Positions 22,138-30,879 of a stretch of 34,236 nucleotides of DNA are shown here, piece after piece (the stretch's first letter is position 1; each line of letters opens with the position of its first letter). The stretch comes from a virus. The stretch lies in IMG/VR virus record IMGVR_UViG_3300028786_000153, positions 1 through 34,236 of that record, one strand, 5' to 3'. The position numbers and the translations under genes were made by a program. The notes under the pieces were generated by a model. The model ran no database searches. It saw only the letters and a list, made by a program, of their open reading frames with translations, and was not told the origin of the DNA.

Positions 22138-23000
22138 GCAAGGTCATCCCGGTCGCGCTGGCGGCGCACTATGCGTTGCCCGGCACCACGCTCTGCCAGT
22201 GCCTGAAGATCACGCGCCGCGACGGCGAGATCTTCGGCCTGACGACGCTCGACGACGAGATCACCGTCGACGGCCAGCTCTACGTGCCCGGCCTCGAGGT
22301 CAGCAACCTGGTCTCCAGCTCCGGCCTGAGCGTCGACAACCTCGACCTCACCATCCTGCCCGACGACGACGCGCTGCTCGAGGCCGACATCCTGGCCGGC
22401 CTGTGGGACAACTGCAGCTTCATCATCTTTGCCTGCAACTACGAGACACCTGGTGATGGTGTCGACGTGCTCAAGCGCGGGACCGGCGGCGAAGCGAAGG
22501 TCGGCGACAACAGCTACACGCTCGAGCTGCGCGGCCTGAGCCAGGCCCTGCAGCAGACCGTCGGCATCAGCACCAGCCGCACCTGCCGCGCGCACTTCGC
22601 CGACTTCCCTGACCAGGCGCTGAGCGCGCCATGCGGGCTCGACCCGGTCGATTTCACCGAAGTAGGTGCCATCACTTCCGTCACATCGCGCCAACTCGCG
22701 TCCGACGATGGGCGCGCCGAAGCCTCTGATTGGTACGGCGACGGCTTCCTCACCTTCACGTCGGGCCTGAACGAAGGCTACCGCCGCCAGGTCAAGAGCT
22801 TCGCTGCTGGTGCCTTCACCTTCATGCTGCCGTTCCCGTTCGACATCCAGGTCGGCGATACCTACAGCGTCATCGCCGGCTGCCACAAGCGCCACGACGT
22901 CGACTGCAAGACCAAGTTCGACAACATCCTGAACTTCCAGGGCGAGCCGCACCTGCCTGGCGTCGACATCCTCACCAAGCTGCCGGGGCTGAGCGGATGA
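22134..23000 (+). CDS. DUF2163 tail-tip protein with C-terminal BR0599-like domain
   Basis: This 288-residue protein follows the DUF2163 pattern: TLCQCLKITRRDGEIFGLTTLDDEITVDGQLYVPG, then LSVDNLDLTILPDD, and a BR0599-like C-terminal region with CRAHFADFP, a Gly-rich beta part and GCHKRHDVDCKTKFDNILNF. Four or more cysteines in that region may bind metal or form pairs. It is the hub-adapter of GTA-like tail tips. Start and stop both overlap neighbours by ATGA, so translation is coupled. Confidence 0.88.
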   Translation: MSKVIPVALAAHYALPGTTLCQCLKITRRDGEIFGLTTLDDEITVDGQLYVPGLEVSNLVSSSGLSVDNLDLTILPDDDALLEADILAGLWDNCSFIIFACNYETPGDGVDVLKRGTGGEAKVGDNSYTLELRGLSQALQQTVGISTSRTCRAHFADFPDQALSAPCGLDPVDFTEVGAITSVTSRQLASDDGRAEASDWYGDGFLTFTSGLNEGYRRQVKSFAAGAFTFMLPFPFDIQVGDTYSVIAGCHKRHDVDCKTKFDNILNFQGEPHLPGVDILTKLPGLSG

Positions 23001-23452
23001 ACGCGCTGTCCACCGTGCGCGCAGACATCGTTGCCGAGGCGCGCACCTGGATCGGCACGCGCTTCATGCACCAGCAGCGCATGAAAGGCGTCGGCGTCGA
23101 CTGCGCCGGCCTCGTGATCGGCACCGCTCGCGCGGTCGGCCTGGTCGACATCGCGTTCGATGTGACGGGCTACCCGGGCACGCCGGACGGCAAGTCGCTG
23201 CTCGCCCATTGCGACCAGCACATGACACGGCTCACGCCGCACCAGCTGGCTCCGGGTGACGTGATCGTGGTCCGCTGGGCCAAGGAACCGCAGCACCTCG
23301 GGATCATCGGCGACTACCTGCATGGCGGCCTGTCCATGATCCATGCCTTCGGCACGCCGGACGGCAAGGGCACGGTCATCGAGCACCGGCTCGATCCCAA
23401 CATGTTGCGCCGCCTGATCGCCGGCTACCGGCTGCCTGGAGTGCCGGCATGA
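22997..23452 (+). CDS. NlpC/P60 tail peptidoglycan hydrolase
   Basis: This 151-residue protein has the NlpC/P60 signature: GVDCAGLVIG with Cys36, and EPQHLGIIGDY with His100 as likely partner. Such proteins sit at the tail tip and open peptidoglycan during DNA entry. No signal peptide or membrane segment is seen, so it is a virion component rather than a lysis enzyme. ATGA overlaps on both sides couple it to the DUF2163 and hub genes. Confidence 0.88.
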   Translation: MNALSTVRADIVAEARTWIGTRFMHQQRMKGVGVDCAGLVIGTARAVGLVDIAFDVTGYPGTPDGKSLLAHCDQHMTRLTPHQLAPGDVIVVRWAKEPQHLGIIGDYLHGGLSMIHAFGTPDGKGTVIEHRLDPNMLRRLIAGYRLPGVPA

Positions 23453-26400
23453 GCACGCGCTTCATCGTTTCAGCCGTCGCCGGCGTCGTGGTCGGGTACT
23501 TCGCCGGACCGCAGGCCGGCTTCCAGACCTTCGCTGCGGTCTATGGCGTCACCGGCAGTCTCGACCCGAACGCCAAGGTCCAGGGCCCGCGCCTGGACGA
23601 TCTCAAGATCGCCAGTGGCGCCTACGGCGCGCCGATCGCCTATATCGAGGGCCACCCGCGCATCGGCGGCAACATCGTCTGGTGCACCGAGAAGCGCGAG
23701 GTCTCGCACGAGACCAGCGAAGACGGCAAGGGCGGTCCCGGCGTCGACACCACCACGTTCACCTACGAGGTGGACATGATCGTCATGATCGACGAGAAGC
23801 CCGGCACCAAGGTGCGCCGGATCTTCAGCAACGGCGGCCTGGTCTGGACGATCGCCGACGACGCCGATGCGCAATCGCTCGCCGCGTCGGCCGGTACCGA
23901 CAGCTGGCGCGAGATCCGCTTCTACGATGGCAACGTCGACCAGCTGCCCGACCCGACCTACGAAGCCGCGCTCGGCGTCGGCAACGCGCCGGCCTACCGC
24001 GGCCGCAGCACGATCGTCATCGTCGGGCTGAACTGCGGCAGCGGCGGCCAGCTGCCGGTGCTCACGTTCGAAGTGTCGAGCTCGAGCGAAACCTCGGTCA
24101 CGGCTTCGGCCATGGCCAACGTGCCGCAGGACCGCAGCTACATCGGCGGCATCCCTGCCATGTCGATCAACGGCTTCGACCTGCTGGTCGGCGTCTTCGA
24201 CGGCTCCAACGTCTCGAGCTACCAGTCCTACCGCATCGCCAGCGACGGCACGGCGACGCTTCTCAGCACCTCACTGCTGCCGGCCGGCCTCTTCGTCACC
24301 GCTGCCACGGGTTCGAGCGACGTGAGCTGCATCGTGCTCAGCGAGAACACCCAGGCGGTCTACCACTACTTCAGCGCGACCGGCGACTTCGTCAAGTACG
24401 ACTGCAGCGATGGCGGCGAGCAGGGCAACGATGCCACCAAGTTCTGCAAGCGCGGCAACGAAGTCGCCATCGGCGCGAACAACGGCCTGGCCAAGCGCGT
24501 CTGGCACTTCCCGGTCAACGGCCTGGGCGGCACCTACATCACCCTCGCGCAGAACGTCACTTCGGTCGCGATCGGCAATGGCGTCATCTACGCCGGCACG
24601 TTCGACGAGACCGGCATCTACGTGATTGACATTGCGTCGATGACGCTGACCGACACGCTGCCGATGCCGGCCGTCGGCTGCGCCAGCTCGTCGGCGTTCT
24701 GCAAGCCAGACGGCACGCTCTGCCTCCTGGCGCCCACCTGCACCAGCATCCCTGGCTTTGCCGGCGCGGCGTGGGAGTGGAACGGGTCGGCCTGGACCAT
24801 GCTGCTGAACGGCATCGGCATCGTGGCCGGCAAGTCCATCGGCAACGACACCAGCCTGGGTTTCGAGAACGGCGTCTTCTTCTCTCAGTCGTGGGGGGTC
24901 GAAGACACCGAGCACACCACCATCTCGTTCACCACGCCACGCCTGGCCGCGCTCGACGTGCCGCTCGACGAGGTGGTGGAGCGGCAGTGGGCGCGCGCAG
25001 GGCTCGACCTGGCGCTGCTCGATGCCAGCGCGCTCGCCGTCAAGACCGTGCGCGCCATGGCGGTCTCGCAGGTCACGAGCCCGCGCACGGTCATCGACAA
25101 CCTCGCCGCGGCCTACCTGTTCGAAGCCGTCGAAAGCGGCGACGGCGTGCGCATGGTGCTGCGCGGCGGCGCGCCGGTCGCGACGATCCCCTTCGAGGAC
25201 CTCGGCGCCTACACCGGCGACCAGGCCGCCGAACCGCTGCCCCGCACGCGCGGCAACGAGCTCGAGACCACGGCGCAGGTCACCATCAAGTTCGCCAACG
25301 TCGACGACGACTACCAGGACGGCTCGGAGACCAGCGCGCGCGCCGCCACCGGCAGCAGCATCGTCACCGTGGTCGAAGTGCCGCTCGGCCTCACGCCCAC
25401 CGAAGCCCGCAAGCTCGCCGACGTCAGCGTCACCGATGCGCTGGCCAGCATCATCCGCGTGGGCCCTGTGGCGATGACGCGCAAGTGGGCGAAGCTCGAG
25501 CCCACCGATGTGGTGATCCTCACCGGCCGCGACGGCAGCACCTACCGCACCCGCCTGGCCAAGCGCACCGACGCCGAAGGCCTGCTCACCTTCGAGGGCG
25601 TGCTCGACGACGCCACCGCGATCAACAGCGAGGCCGTCACCAGCGGCGGATACACCAACAGCACCATCGTGCGCGCCGCCGGCGACACCGCGTCGCTGTC
25701 GCTCGACATCCCGATCCTGCGCGACGCCGACAACGCGCCGGGCTACTACGTCGCAGCCAAGGGCGGCAGCGGCGCCTGGCGCGGCTACACCTACTACGAC
25801 AGCGTCGACAACGTCAGCTTCAGCAAAGAGTTCGATTCGCGCAGCGCGGCCGTGCTCGGCGCGTGCACCACGGTGCTCGGCGATTTCGCCGGCGGCAACG
25901 TGTTCGACGAGGTCAACAGCGTGACCGTGAGCGTCGGCGATGGCACGTTGTCCAGCGTCACGACCGATGCGATCCTCTCCGGAATTGCGCCGGCCTACCT
26001 GATCGGCAGCGAGATCGTCTACGCGCGCACCGCGGCTCTCGTGAGCGCTGGCGTCTACACCCTCAGCGGCTTCCTGCGGGGTCTGCGCGGTACCGAGTGG
26101 GCTATCGGCGGCCACGCCGCGGCCGAGCGCTTCGTCGTGCTGCAGACCAACGGCGGCCTGCGGCGCGTCAGCGATCAGCTGGCCGACATCGGCATCCTGC
26201 ACTACGTGAAGGCCGTGACGCTCGGCAAGGCCTCGGCATTGGTGACGGCGCGCTCGTTCACCGATACCGGTGTCGGCCTCAAGCCGTTCGCACCCGTCGA
26301 CCTGGTCAAGGTCGACACGGCCTCGTCGACCACCGTCAGCTGGCATCGCCGCAGCCGCCTGGCCAGCCGGTTCATGGCGCCGACGCAGCCGCCGCTCGGC

Positions 26401-27504
26401 GAAACCGCCGAAGCGTACGACGTCGAGCTGCGCGACGCCGGCGACGTGCTGCTGGGCACCACGCGCGTCACGGTGCCCGAGTGGGACACCGGTGGCGCCC
26501 TGGAGTCCAACGGCGTCGTCGTTCCCAGCTGGGGCATCCGCGTCATCGGTGGCGAGCTCGTGGCCGCCCGGGATGACCAGACCGGCGCCTACACCACCAG
26601 CAAGTCGCTCGTGCGCATGGCCGTGGCCGACGGCACCTTCATCGACGGCTCGCCGGTGCTCGGCAACGAGATCTACCAGTGGGACAACGACGGCGACGAG
26701 CTGTACGCGGCCACGGCCACCTTCAGCCACACGGTGCCGGTGTTCTACACCTCGAGCAAGATCCAGCGCCTGACGCGCACCGCGATCGGCAGCGTGGCGG
26801 CGACCTACACCGCCGCGCTCAACGGCGACCTGTGGGGCGTGGCCTGCGACGGCACCGACGTCTGGGCCAGCGAGCGCACCAGCGGCAACCTGAGGCGTCT
26901 CGACAAGACCACGCTGGCATCGCTGGGCACCTATGCGATCAACGCCGGCATCACGGCGCTGCTGCACCTCAGCGGCGACCTGTGGATCGTCAGCAGCGAC
27001 ACCGACGAAGTCATCCAGTGGAACATCGCCAGCGGCACCGAGACGCAGCGCTTCAGCGTCGTCGCGGCGCCGTCCGACATCCTCATCGACAGCGGCCTGG
27101 TCTACGTGATCGGCACGCCCGGCGTCGGCGTCTATGACCAGGCCACGGGCGCACAGGTCATCACGCATGCGCTGATCCCGAGCTACTTCCTGCCGCAGCG
27201 CTGCATGTGCCGGTTCGACACCTACATCGCGATCACCGACTACACCACTTCGCCGCCGTCTCTCGTGCTGCTCGATGCCGCCACAGGCGACTTCGTGCGC
27301 CGCGTCAGCGTCGGGCATTTCTACCTCTCGGCGGCCTCTGGCGAGAACGGCGGCAAGTTGCTCGCCACGGTGGGCGATCCGGGCCACAGCTATGACACCC
27401 GAGCCTACGAGCTGCAGCCCGCCGGACTGGCCGGCTGCAGCCTCACGGTCTACCAGGTCTCGGCCGAGGTCGGCCGCGGCTACCCCGCAACCATCCAGTT
27501 CTGA
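23449..27504 (+). CDS. Tail tip hub/host-specificity protein (J-like) with two propeller-like insertions
   Basis: This 1351-residue protein begins with a short hydrophobic N-terminus and the tip-attachment region (GAPIAYIEGHPRIGGNIVW). A Phage-tail_3-like domain follows at about 530-720 (SPRTVIDNLAAAYLFEAVES), with the typical GFLRGLRGTEWAIGGHAAAERF near 874. Two regions do not belong to the usual core: about 230-490 and about 1060-1325. Both consist of repeated short beta-strands with aromatic/Asp motifs, such as GVIYAGTFDETGIYVIDIAS and DLWGVACDGTDVWASERTSG, like WD/NHL/YVTN beta-propeller blades. The final strand (LTVYQVSAEVGRG) is the usual J-like end. It should contact the host receptor. 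Confidence 0.85.
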   Translation: MSTRFIVSAVAGVVVGYFAGPQAGFQTFAAVYGVTGSLDPNAKVQGPRLDDLKIASGAYGAPIAYIEGHPRIGGNIVWCTEKREVSHETSEDGKGGPGVDTTTFTYEVDMIVMIDEKPGTKVRRIFSNGGLVWTIADDADAQSLAASAGTDSWREIRFYDGNVDQLPDPTYEAALGVGNAPAYRGRSTIVIVGLNCGSGGQLPVLTFEVSSSSETSVTASAMANVPQDRSYIGGIPAMSINGFDLLVGVFDGSNVSSYQSYRIASDGTATLLSTSLLPAGLFVTAATGSSDVSCIVLSENTQAVYHYFSATGDFVKYDCSDGGEQGNDATKFCKRGNEVAIGANNGLAKRVWHFPVNGLGGTYITLAQNVTSVAIGNGVIYAGTFDETGIYVIDIASMTLTDTLPMPAVGCASSSAFCKPDGTLCLLAPTCTSIPGFAGAAWEWNGSAWTMLLNGIGIVAGKSIGNDTSLGFENGVFFSQSWGVEDTEHTTISFTTPRLAALDVPLDEVVERQWARAGLDLALLDASALAVKTVRAMAVSQVTSPRTVIDNLAAAYLFEAVESGDGVRMVLRGGAPVATIPFEDLGAYTGDQAAEPLPRTRGNELETTAQVTIKFANVDDDYQDGSETSARAATGSSIVTVVEVPLGLTPTEARKLADVSVTDALASIIRVGPVAMTRKWAKLEPTDVVILTGRDGSTYRTRLAKRTDAEGLLTFEGVLDDATAINSEAVTSGGYTNSTIVRAAGDTASLSLDIPILRDADNAPGYYVAAKGGSGAWRGYTYYDSVDNVSFSKEFDSRSAAVLGACTTVLGDFAGGNVFDEVNSVTVSVGDGTLSSVTTDAILSGIAPAYLIGSEIVYARTAALVSAGVYTLSGFLRGLRGTEWAIGGHAAAERFVVLQTNGGLRRVSDQLADIGILHYVKAVTLGKASALVTARSFTDTGVGLKPFAPVDLVKVDTASSTTVSWHRRSRLASRFMAPTQPPLGETAEAYDVELRDAGDVLLGTTRVTVPEWDTGGALESNGVVVPSWGIRVIGGELVAARDDQTGAYTTSKSLVRMAVADGTFIDGSPVLGNEIYQWDNDGDELYAATATFSHTVPVFYTSSKIQRLTRTAIGSVAATYTAALNGDLWGVACDGTDVWASERTSGNLRRLDKTTLASLGTYAINAGITALLHLSGDLWIVSSDTDEVIQWNIASGTETQRFSVVAAPSDILIDSGLVYVIGTPGVGVYDQATGAQVITHALIPSYFLPQRCMCRFDTYIAITDYTTSPPSLVLLDAATGDFVRRVSVGHFYLSAASGENGGKLLATVGDPGHSYDTRAYELQPAGLAGCSLTVYQVSAEVGRGYPATIQF

Positions 27505-27513
27505 GCGCACGCC

Positions 27514-27930
27514 ATGGCCACGTTTCCGCAGATCACCAGCCCGCCGCAGGCACTCGCCGAGGTGGTCATCAACCAGGTGCTCAAGGCGCTCGAATGTTTC
27601 GCGGTCTACGCGATGGACTACCGGAGCACCTCGGCGCTGACCTGGGGCTACTTCGGCGGCCGCTGGGGCGGCTTTGCGATCACCGGGGCGACGCTGACGC
27701 TCACCGACGCCAGCGCCAACTACCTCGTCGTCGAGATCGCGACCGGCGACATCAGCGTGGACACGGCGACCACGAACTGGAACGACACGACCAACTACGT
27801 GCGTCTCTACAAGGTCACGACGGCCGGCGGGGTAGTGACGGCGATCGAGGACCACCGCGCCGGCCCGGGTGGTGCATTCGGCGGCGCCGGTGGTGGTGGC
27901 GGCGGTGGTTCCTTCATTGAACTGGAGTGA
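27514..27930 (+). CDS. Small tail-tip/fibre-associated protein
   Basis: This 138-residue protein shows the compact beta pattern of small phage tail proteins: [42 protein letters not shown], then [23 protein letters not shown] and a Gly-rich end. YGG, VVE, LYKV and DHR recur in tail appendage termini. It lies between hub and fibre genes and ends two bases upstream of the fibre ribosome site region. Its role, perhaps connecting fibre to hub, is inferred. Confidence 0.7.
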   Translation: MATFPQITSPPQALAEVVINQVLKALECFAVYAMDYRSTSALTWGYFGGRWGGFAITGATLTLTDASANYLVVEIATGDISVDTATTNWNDTTNYVRLYKVTTAGGVVTAIEDHRAGPGGAFGGAGGGGGGGSFIELE

Positions 27931-27934
27931 TGTG

Positions 27935-30064
27935 ATGACGAAGTTTCTGTCCCGCCTGCTTGTCGCAGCCGCCGCGGTCGCGATCGGCCTGCCCGCCGCC
28001 GCGCAGCCCCAGAAGATCAGCGCGATGCCGTCGGCGACGACGCTCGCCGGCACCGAGTACCTGGCCGGCATCCAGACGGGTGCCAACGTGAAGGTGACGC
28101 CGGCCCAGGTGCTCACCTACATCCTGTCGAGCCTGCCGGGCTCGTCGATCTCGACGACCAATCTCACGACCACCGGCCTGGCGCTCACCGCGGCCAGCGC
28201 CACCGGCGGCGCCGGGCTGCGGCTGCCGCACGGCGCCGCGCCCACGTCGCCCACCAATGGCGACGTCTGGACCACGACGGCCGGTGTCTTCGCGCGCGTC
28301 AACGGCACCACGGTCGGCCCGTTCGGTGCGGCCGGCTCCGGCACCGTCACGCACACCGGCGGCGCGCTCACGGCGAACCAGCTGGTGATCGGCGCGGGAA
28401 CCGACGACGTCGCCGCGCTCGGATCTCTCGGCACCACGACGACCGTGTTGCACGGCAACGCCGCCGGCGCGCCGACCTTCGCCGCGGTCTCGCTCAGCGC
28501 CGACGTCTCGGGCAATCTCCCGGTGACGAACCTGAACGGTGGCAGCAGCGCCTCGAGCAGCACCTACTGGCGCGGTGATGGCACCTGGGCCACGCCATCA
28601 GGCGGCACGCCGGCCGGCTCGAACACCTACGTCCAGTACAACAACTCGGGCGCGTTCGGCGCCGAGGCAGCGTTCACGTACGACGCCAGCACGAACACGA
28701 TGACGGTCGAGAAGATCGTCATGGCCGGCGCGGTCAACGACTTCAAGGGCGCGGACATCGCGCGGGCCACGACGACCGACATCGGGGCGGCCACCGGCAA
28801 ATACGTCGAGCTCACGGGCACGACCACCGTCACCGGCCTCGGCACGGTGCAGGCCGGCACGATCCGGCATGTGCGCTTCGCCGGCGCAGGTACGCTCACC
28901 CACAACGCGACATCGCTGATCCTGCCGGGTGCGGCCAACATCACGACCGCCGCGAACGACACGGCAAGCTTTGTCAGCCTGGGCTCGGGCAACTGGCGCT
29001 GCCTGCAGTACACCAAGGCGAGTGGCCTCGCGACCGTCGTCGGCAGCCCGACCATCACCGGTTTCACGGCCAGCCTGAACAACACCAGCCCGAACATCAC
29101 GGTCAACGCGTCGCGCTTCATCAGCTCGGCCGCGTCCACGCATGCCGCGGTGGTCCTGCAGCCGAAGGGCAACGGCTACATCGCGGCGCAGCTGGCCGAT
29201 GCGACCGCCACGGGCGGCGACGTGCGCGGCGACAAGGCGGTCGACTGGCAGATGGATCGCTCGGTGTCCACCTCGGTTGCCGGCAGCACGGGCACCGTCA
29301 TCGGCGGCGGCTACGACAACTCGATCCTCGGCAGTTCGTCGCAAGCCACGATCGGCGGCGGCTACAACAACACCATCGGTTCAGGCGCGCCGTACTCGAC
29401 CCACGCCGGCGGCCGCGGCAACGCCATCAGCGGCGCCTATGGTGCCAACGGCGGCGGGTACCTCAACACGCTGGGGTCGAACAACTTTGCCGCCAACGTG
29501 GGCGGGACGAACAACGTCTCAACCGGCACCGGGTCGACGACGCTCGGCGGCGACAGCAACACCGCAGACGGCGACTACTCGCTGGCAATGGGGAACAAGG
29601 TTCTGGTGCGCGGAATGATGGGCGCATTCGCACACAACAGCGGAGTCCCGTCCACCGGCGTTGCCGGCGACCGCCAGTCCCGGCACGCGACGCTGCAGGC
29701 GAGCTCGACCAGCACGACGCCGGTCATCCTCACGTCCGATGGAGCGGCCGCCGGCGGCGCGAATCAGTTCGTGCTGCCCAGCGGCAGCGGCCTGAGCATG
29801 AATGGCCAGGTGGTCATCCGGAACACGTCCACCGGGACGGTTGGCCGCTTCTCGGTCTTCGGGCTGTGGAAGAACGTGGCCGGCACCGTGACCCTCGTCA
29901 CGTCGGTGGTCGGCGCCTACCAGGGTGATGCCGCGCTCAACGCCACCACGCTCACGGCCGTGGCCGACAACACCAACAAGGCTGCCCAGCTCTCGTTCGT
30001 TGGCCTCGCGTCCAACAACATTTCAACCGTCTTCGAAGGCTGGACTGCTGAAGTCGGCAACTGA
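27935..30064 (+). CDS. Tail fibre with Sec-like N-terminus and YadA-head-like repeats
   Basis: This 709-residue protein has an N-terminus with basic residues, an Ala/Val-rich hydrophobic core (about 8-20) and AAAQ at 21-24, a good Sec signal by eye. It then reads [33 protein letters not shown], a pattern common at phage fibre starts. Long Thr/Ala/Gly-rich beta repeats follow. Residues 454-558 carry GGGYDNS, GGGYNNT, GGGYLNT and similar units like the YadA/Hep_Hag left-handed beta-roll, which implies a trimer. The C-terminal ~150 residues are a likely receptor-binding or folding domain. The ATG at 27935 follows GGAG; a GTG one codon upstream is possible. Confidence 0.75.
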   Translation: MTKFLSRLLVAAAAVAIGLPAAAQPQKISAMPSATTLAGTEYLAGIQTGANVKVTPAQVLTYILSSLPGSSISTTNLTTTGLALTAASATGGAGLRLPHGAAPTSPTNGDVWTTTAGVFARVNGTTVGPFGAAGSGTVTHTGGALTANQLVIGAGTDDVAALGSLGTTTTVLHGNAAGAPTFAAVSLSADVSGNLPVTNLNGGSSASSSTYWRGDGTWATPSGGTPAGSNTYVQYNNSGAFGAEAAFTYDASTNTMTVEKIVMAGAVNDFKGADIARATTTDIGAATGKYVELTGTTTVTGLGTVQAGTIRHVRFAGAGTLTHNATSLILPGAANITTAANDTASFVSLGSGNWRCLQYTKASGLATVVGSPTITGFTASLNNTSPNITVNASRFISSAASTHAAVVLQPKGNGYIAAQLADATATGGDVRGDKAVDWQMDRSVSTSVAGSTGTVIGGGYDNSILGSSSQATIGGGYNNTIGSGAPYSTHAGGRGNAISGAYGANGGGYLNTLGSNNFAANVGGTNNVSTGTGSTTLGGDSNTADGDYSLAMGNKVLVRGMMGAFAHNSGVPSTGVAGDRQSRHATLQASSTSTTPVILTSDGAAAGGANQFVLPSGSGLSMNGQVVIRNTSTGTVGRFSVFGLWKNVAGTVTLVTSVVGAYQGDAALNATTLTAVADNTNKAAQLSFVGLASNNISTVFEGWTAEVGN

Positions 30065-30094
30065 CATGGCCACAACCCATTCACCCGGACCACC

Positions 30095-30520
30095 ATGAAC
30101 CCACCACCGCCCCAGCTCGAGTTCGTGGCCGTGATGACCACGCTCGCCTCCGTGCTCTTCGGGCGCGAGATGGCGGGGATCGTCGGCCCCTACGCCGCGA
30201 TCATCTTCGGTGCCGCAATCGGCGGCTTCCTGTCGGCCAGCCGGCGCCCGCAGACCACGCGCACGGCAACGTTCGCGTACGTCGTGCTGATCGTGCTGGT
30301 CGCCTTGCTGTTCACGGCCACGGCATCGCAGTTCGTCAGCAGCTACTTCAAGTTCGAGGACGCCAGGCCCTTCTTCGGTCCGGTGGCCTTCGTGATTGCC
30401 TGGGTCGGTCCGGACTGGCCCAAGGCCTACCCCTGGGCCGTCTCATTGGTCCGCGCCTTCATCGAGCGGCGAATCGGCGCGGCCCCTCCCAACCAGCCGC
30501 CGCCGGGAGGTTCTGCATGA
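30095..30520 (+). CDS. Small membrane protein, holin candidate
   Basis: This 141-residue protein has three hydrophobic segments (about 28-50, 60-77 and 92-105) and a charged, Pro-rich C-terminus. It lies just after the fibre gene and before a second membrane protein, the secreted beta-helix protein and the endolysin, so it is the likely holin or part of a holin pair. The N-terminal MNPPPPQLEF is polar. No specific holin family motif is recognised. It ends in an ATGA overlap with the next gene. Confidence 0.65.
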   Translation: MNPPPPQLEFVAVMTTLASVLFGREMAGIVGPYAAIIFGAAIGGFLSASRRPQTTRTATFAYVVLIVLVALLFTATASQFVSSYFKFEDARPFFGPVAFVIAWVGPDWPKAYPWAVSLVRAFIERRIGAAPPNQPPPGGSA

Positions 30521-30879
30521 ACTGGGACTGGGTCGAGTTCCGCACGTGGTGCGCGTTCGTCAATCTCTGCCTTTGCTGCGCGATCGGAGTGGTGTGCATC
30601 TGTCGGGCCTCGGCCATGTCGAAGGACACGACCCGAAAGCTCACACGCGGTGCCTACACCCTGATCTTCGGCGCGGCGACGCTCAGCGGCTGGTCGCCGT
30701 ACTTCTTCCGCGAGTGGCCCGGCTTCGGCGAGTGGCCAGGCATCGCCGACATCGCCATGGCGACCGCGGTGCTCGTCTACATGGCTTCCGGCACGCGCGC
30801 CTGGAAGTTCGGCCTTCCTGACTTCGCCAGGAGCAATGCCGCGCCCCTGGATCCCCCCAACGAGAGGACATTCTCATGA
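30517..30879 (+). CDS. Second small membrane protein, holin or antiholin candidate
   Basis: This 120-residue protein has three predicted membrane helices (about 14-32, Cys-rich; 42-59; 76-93) and a polar C-terminus. It is coupled by ATGA to the first membrane protein and by ATGA to the secreted protein after it. Two adjacent holin-like genes often act as holin and antagonist or as two independent hole formers. Its family is not recognised. Confidence 0.65.
   Translation: MNWDWVEFRTWCAFVNLCLCCAIGVVCICRASAMSKDTTRKLTRGAYTLIFGAATLSGWSPYFFREWPGFGEWPGIADIAMATAVLVYMASGTRAWKFGLPDFARSNAAPLDPPNERTFS

Noticed and set aside
24271-28116. Leftward open frame of 1281 codons opposite the hub gene
   Set aside because: Its Arg/Ala/Gly/Val/Asp-rich product without domain motifs is the usual antisense shadow of a GC-rich gene. 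The same applies to long leftward frames at 3646-4887, 7032-8261 and 9189-11258.
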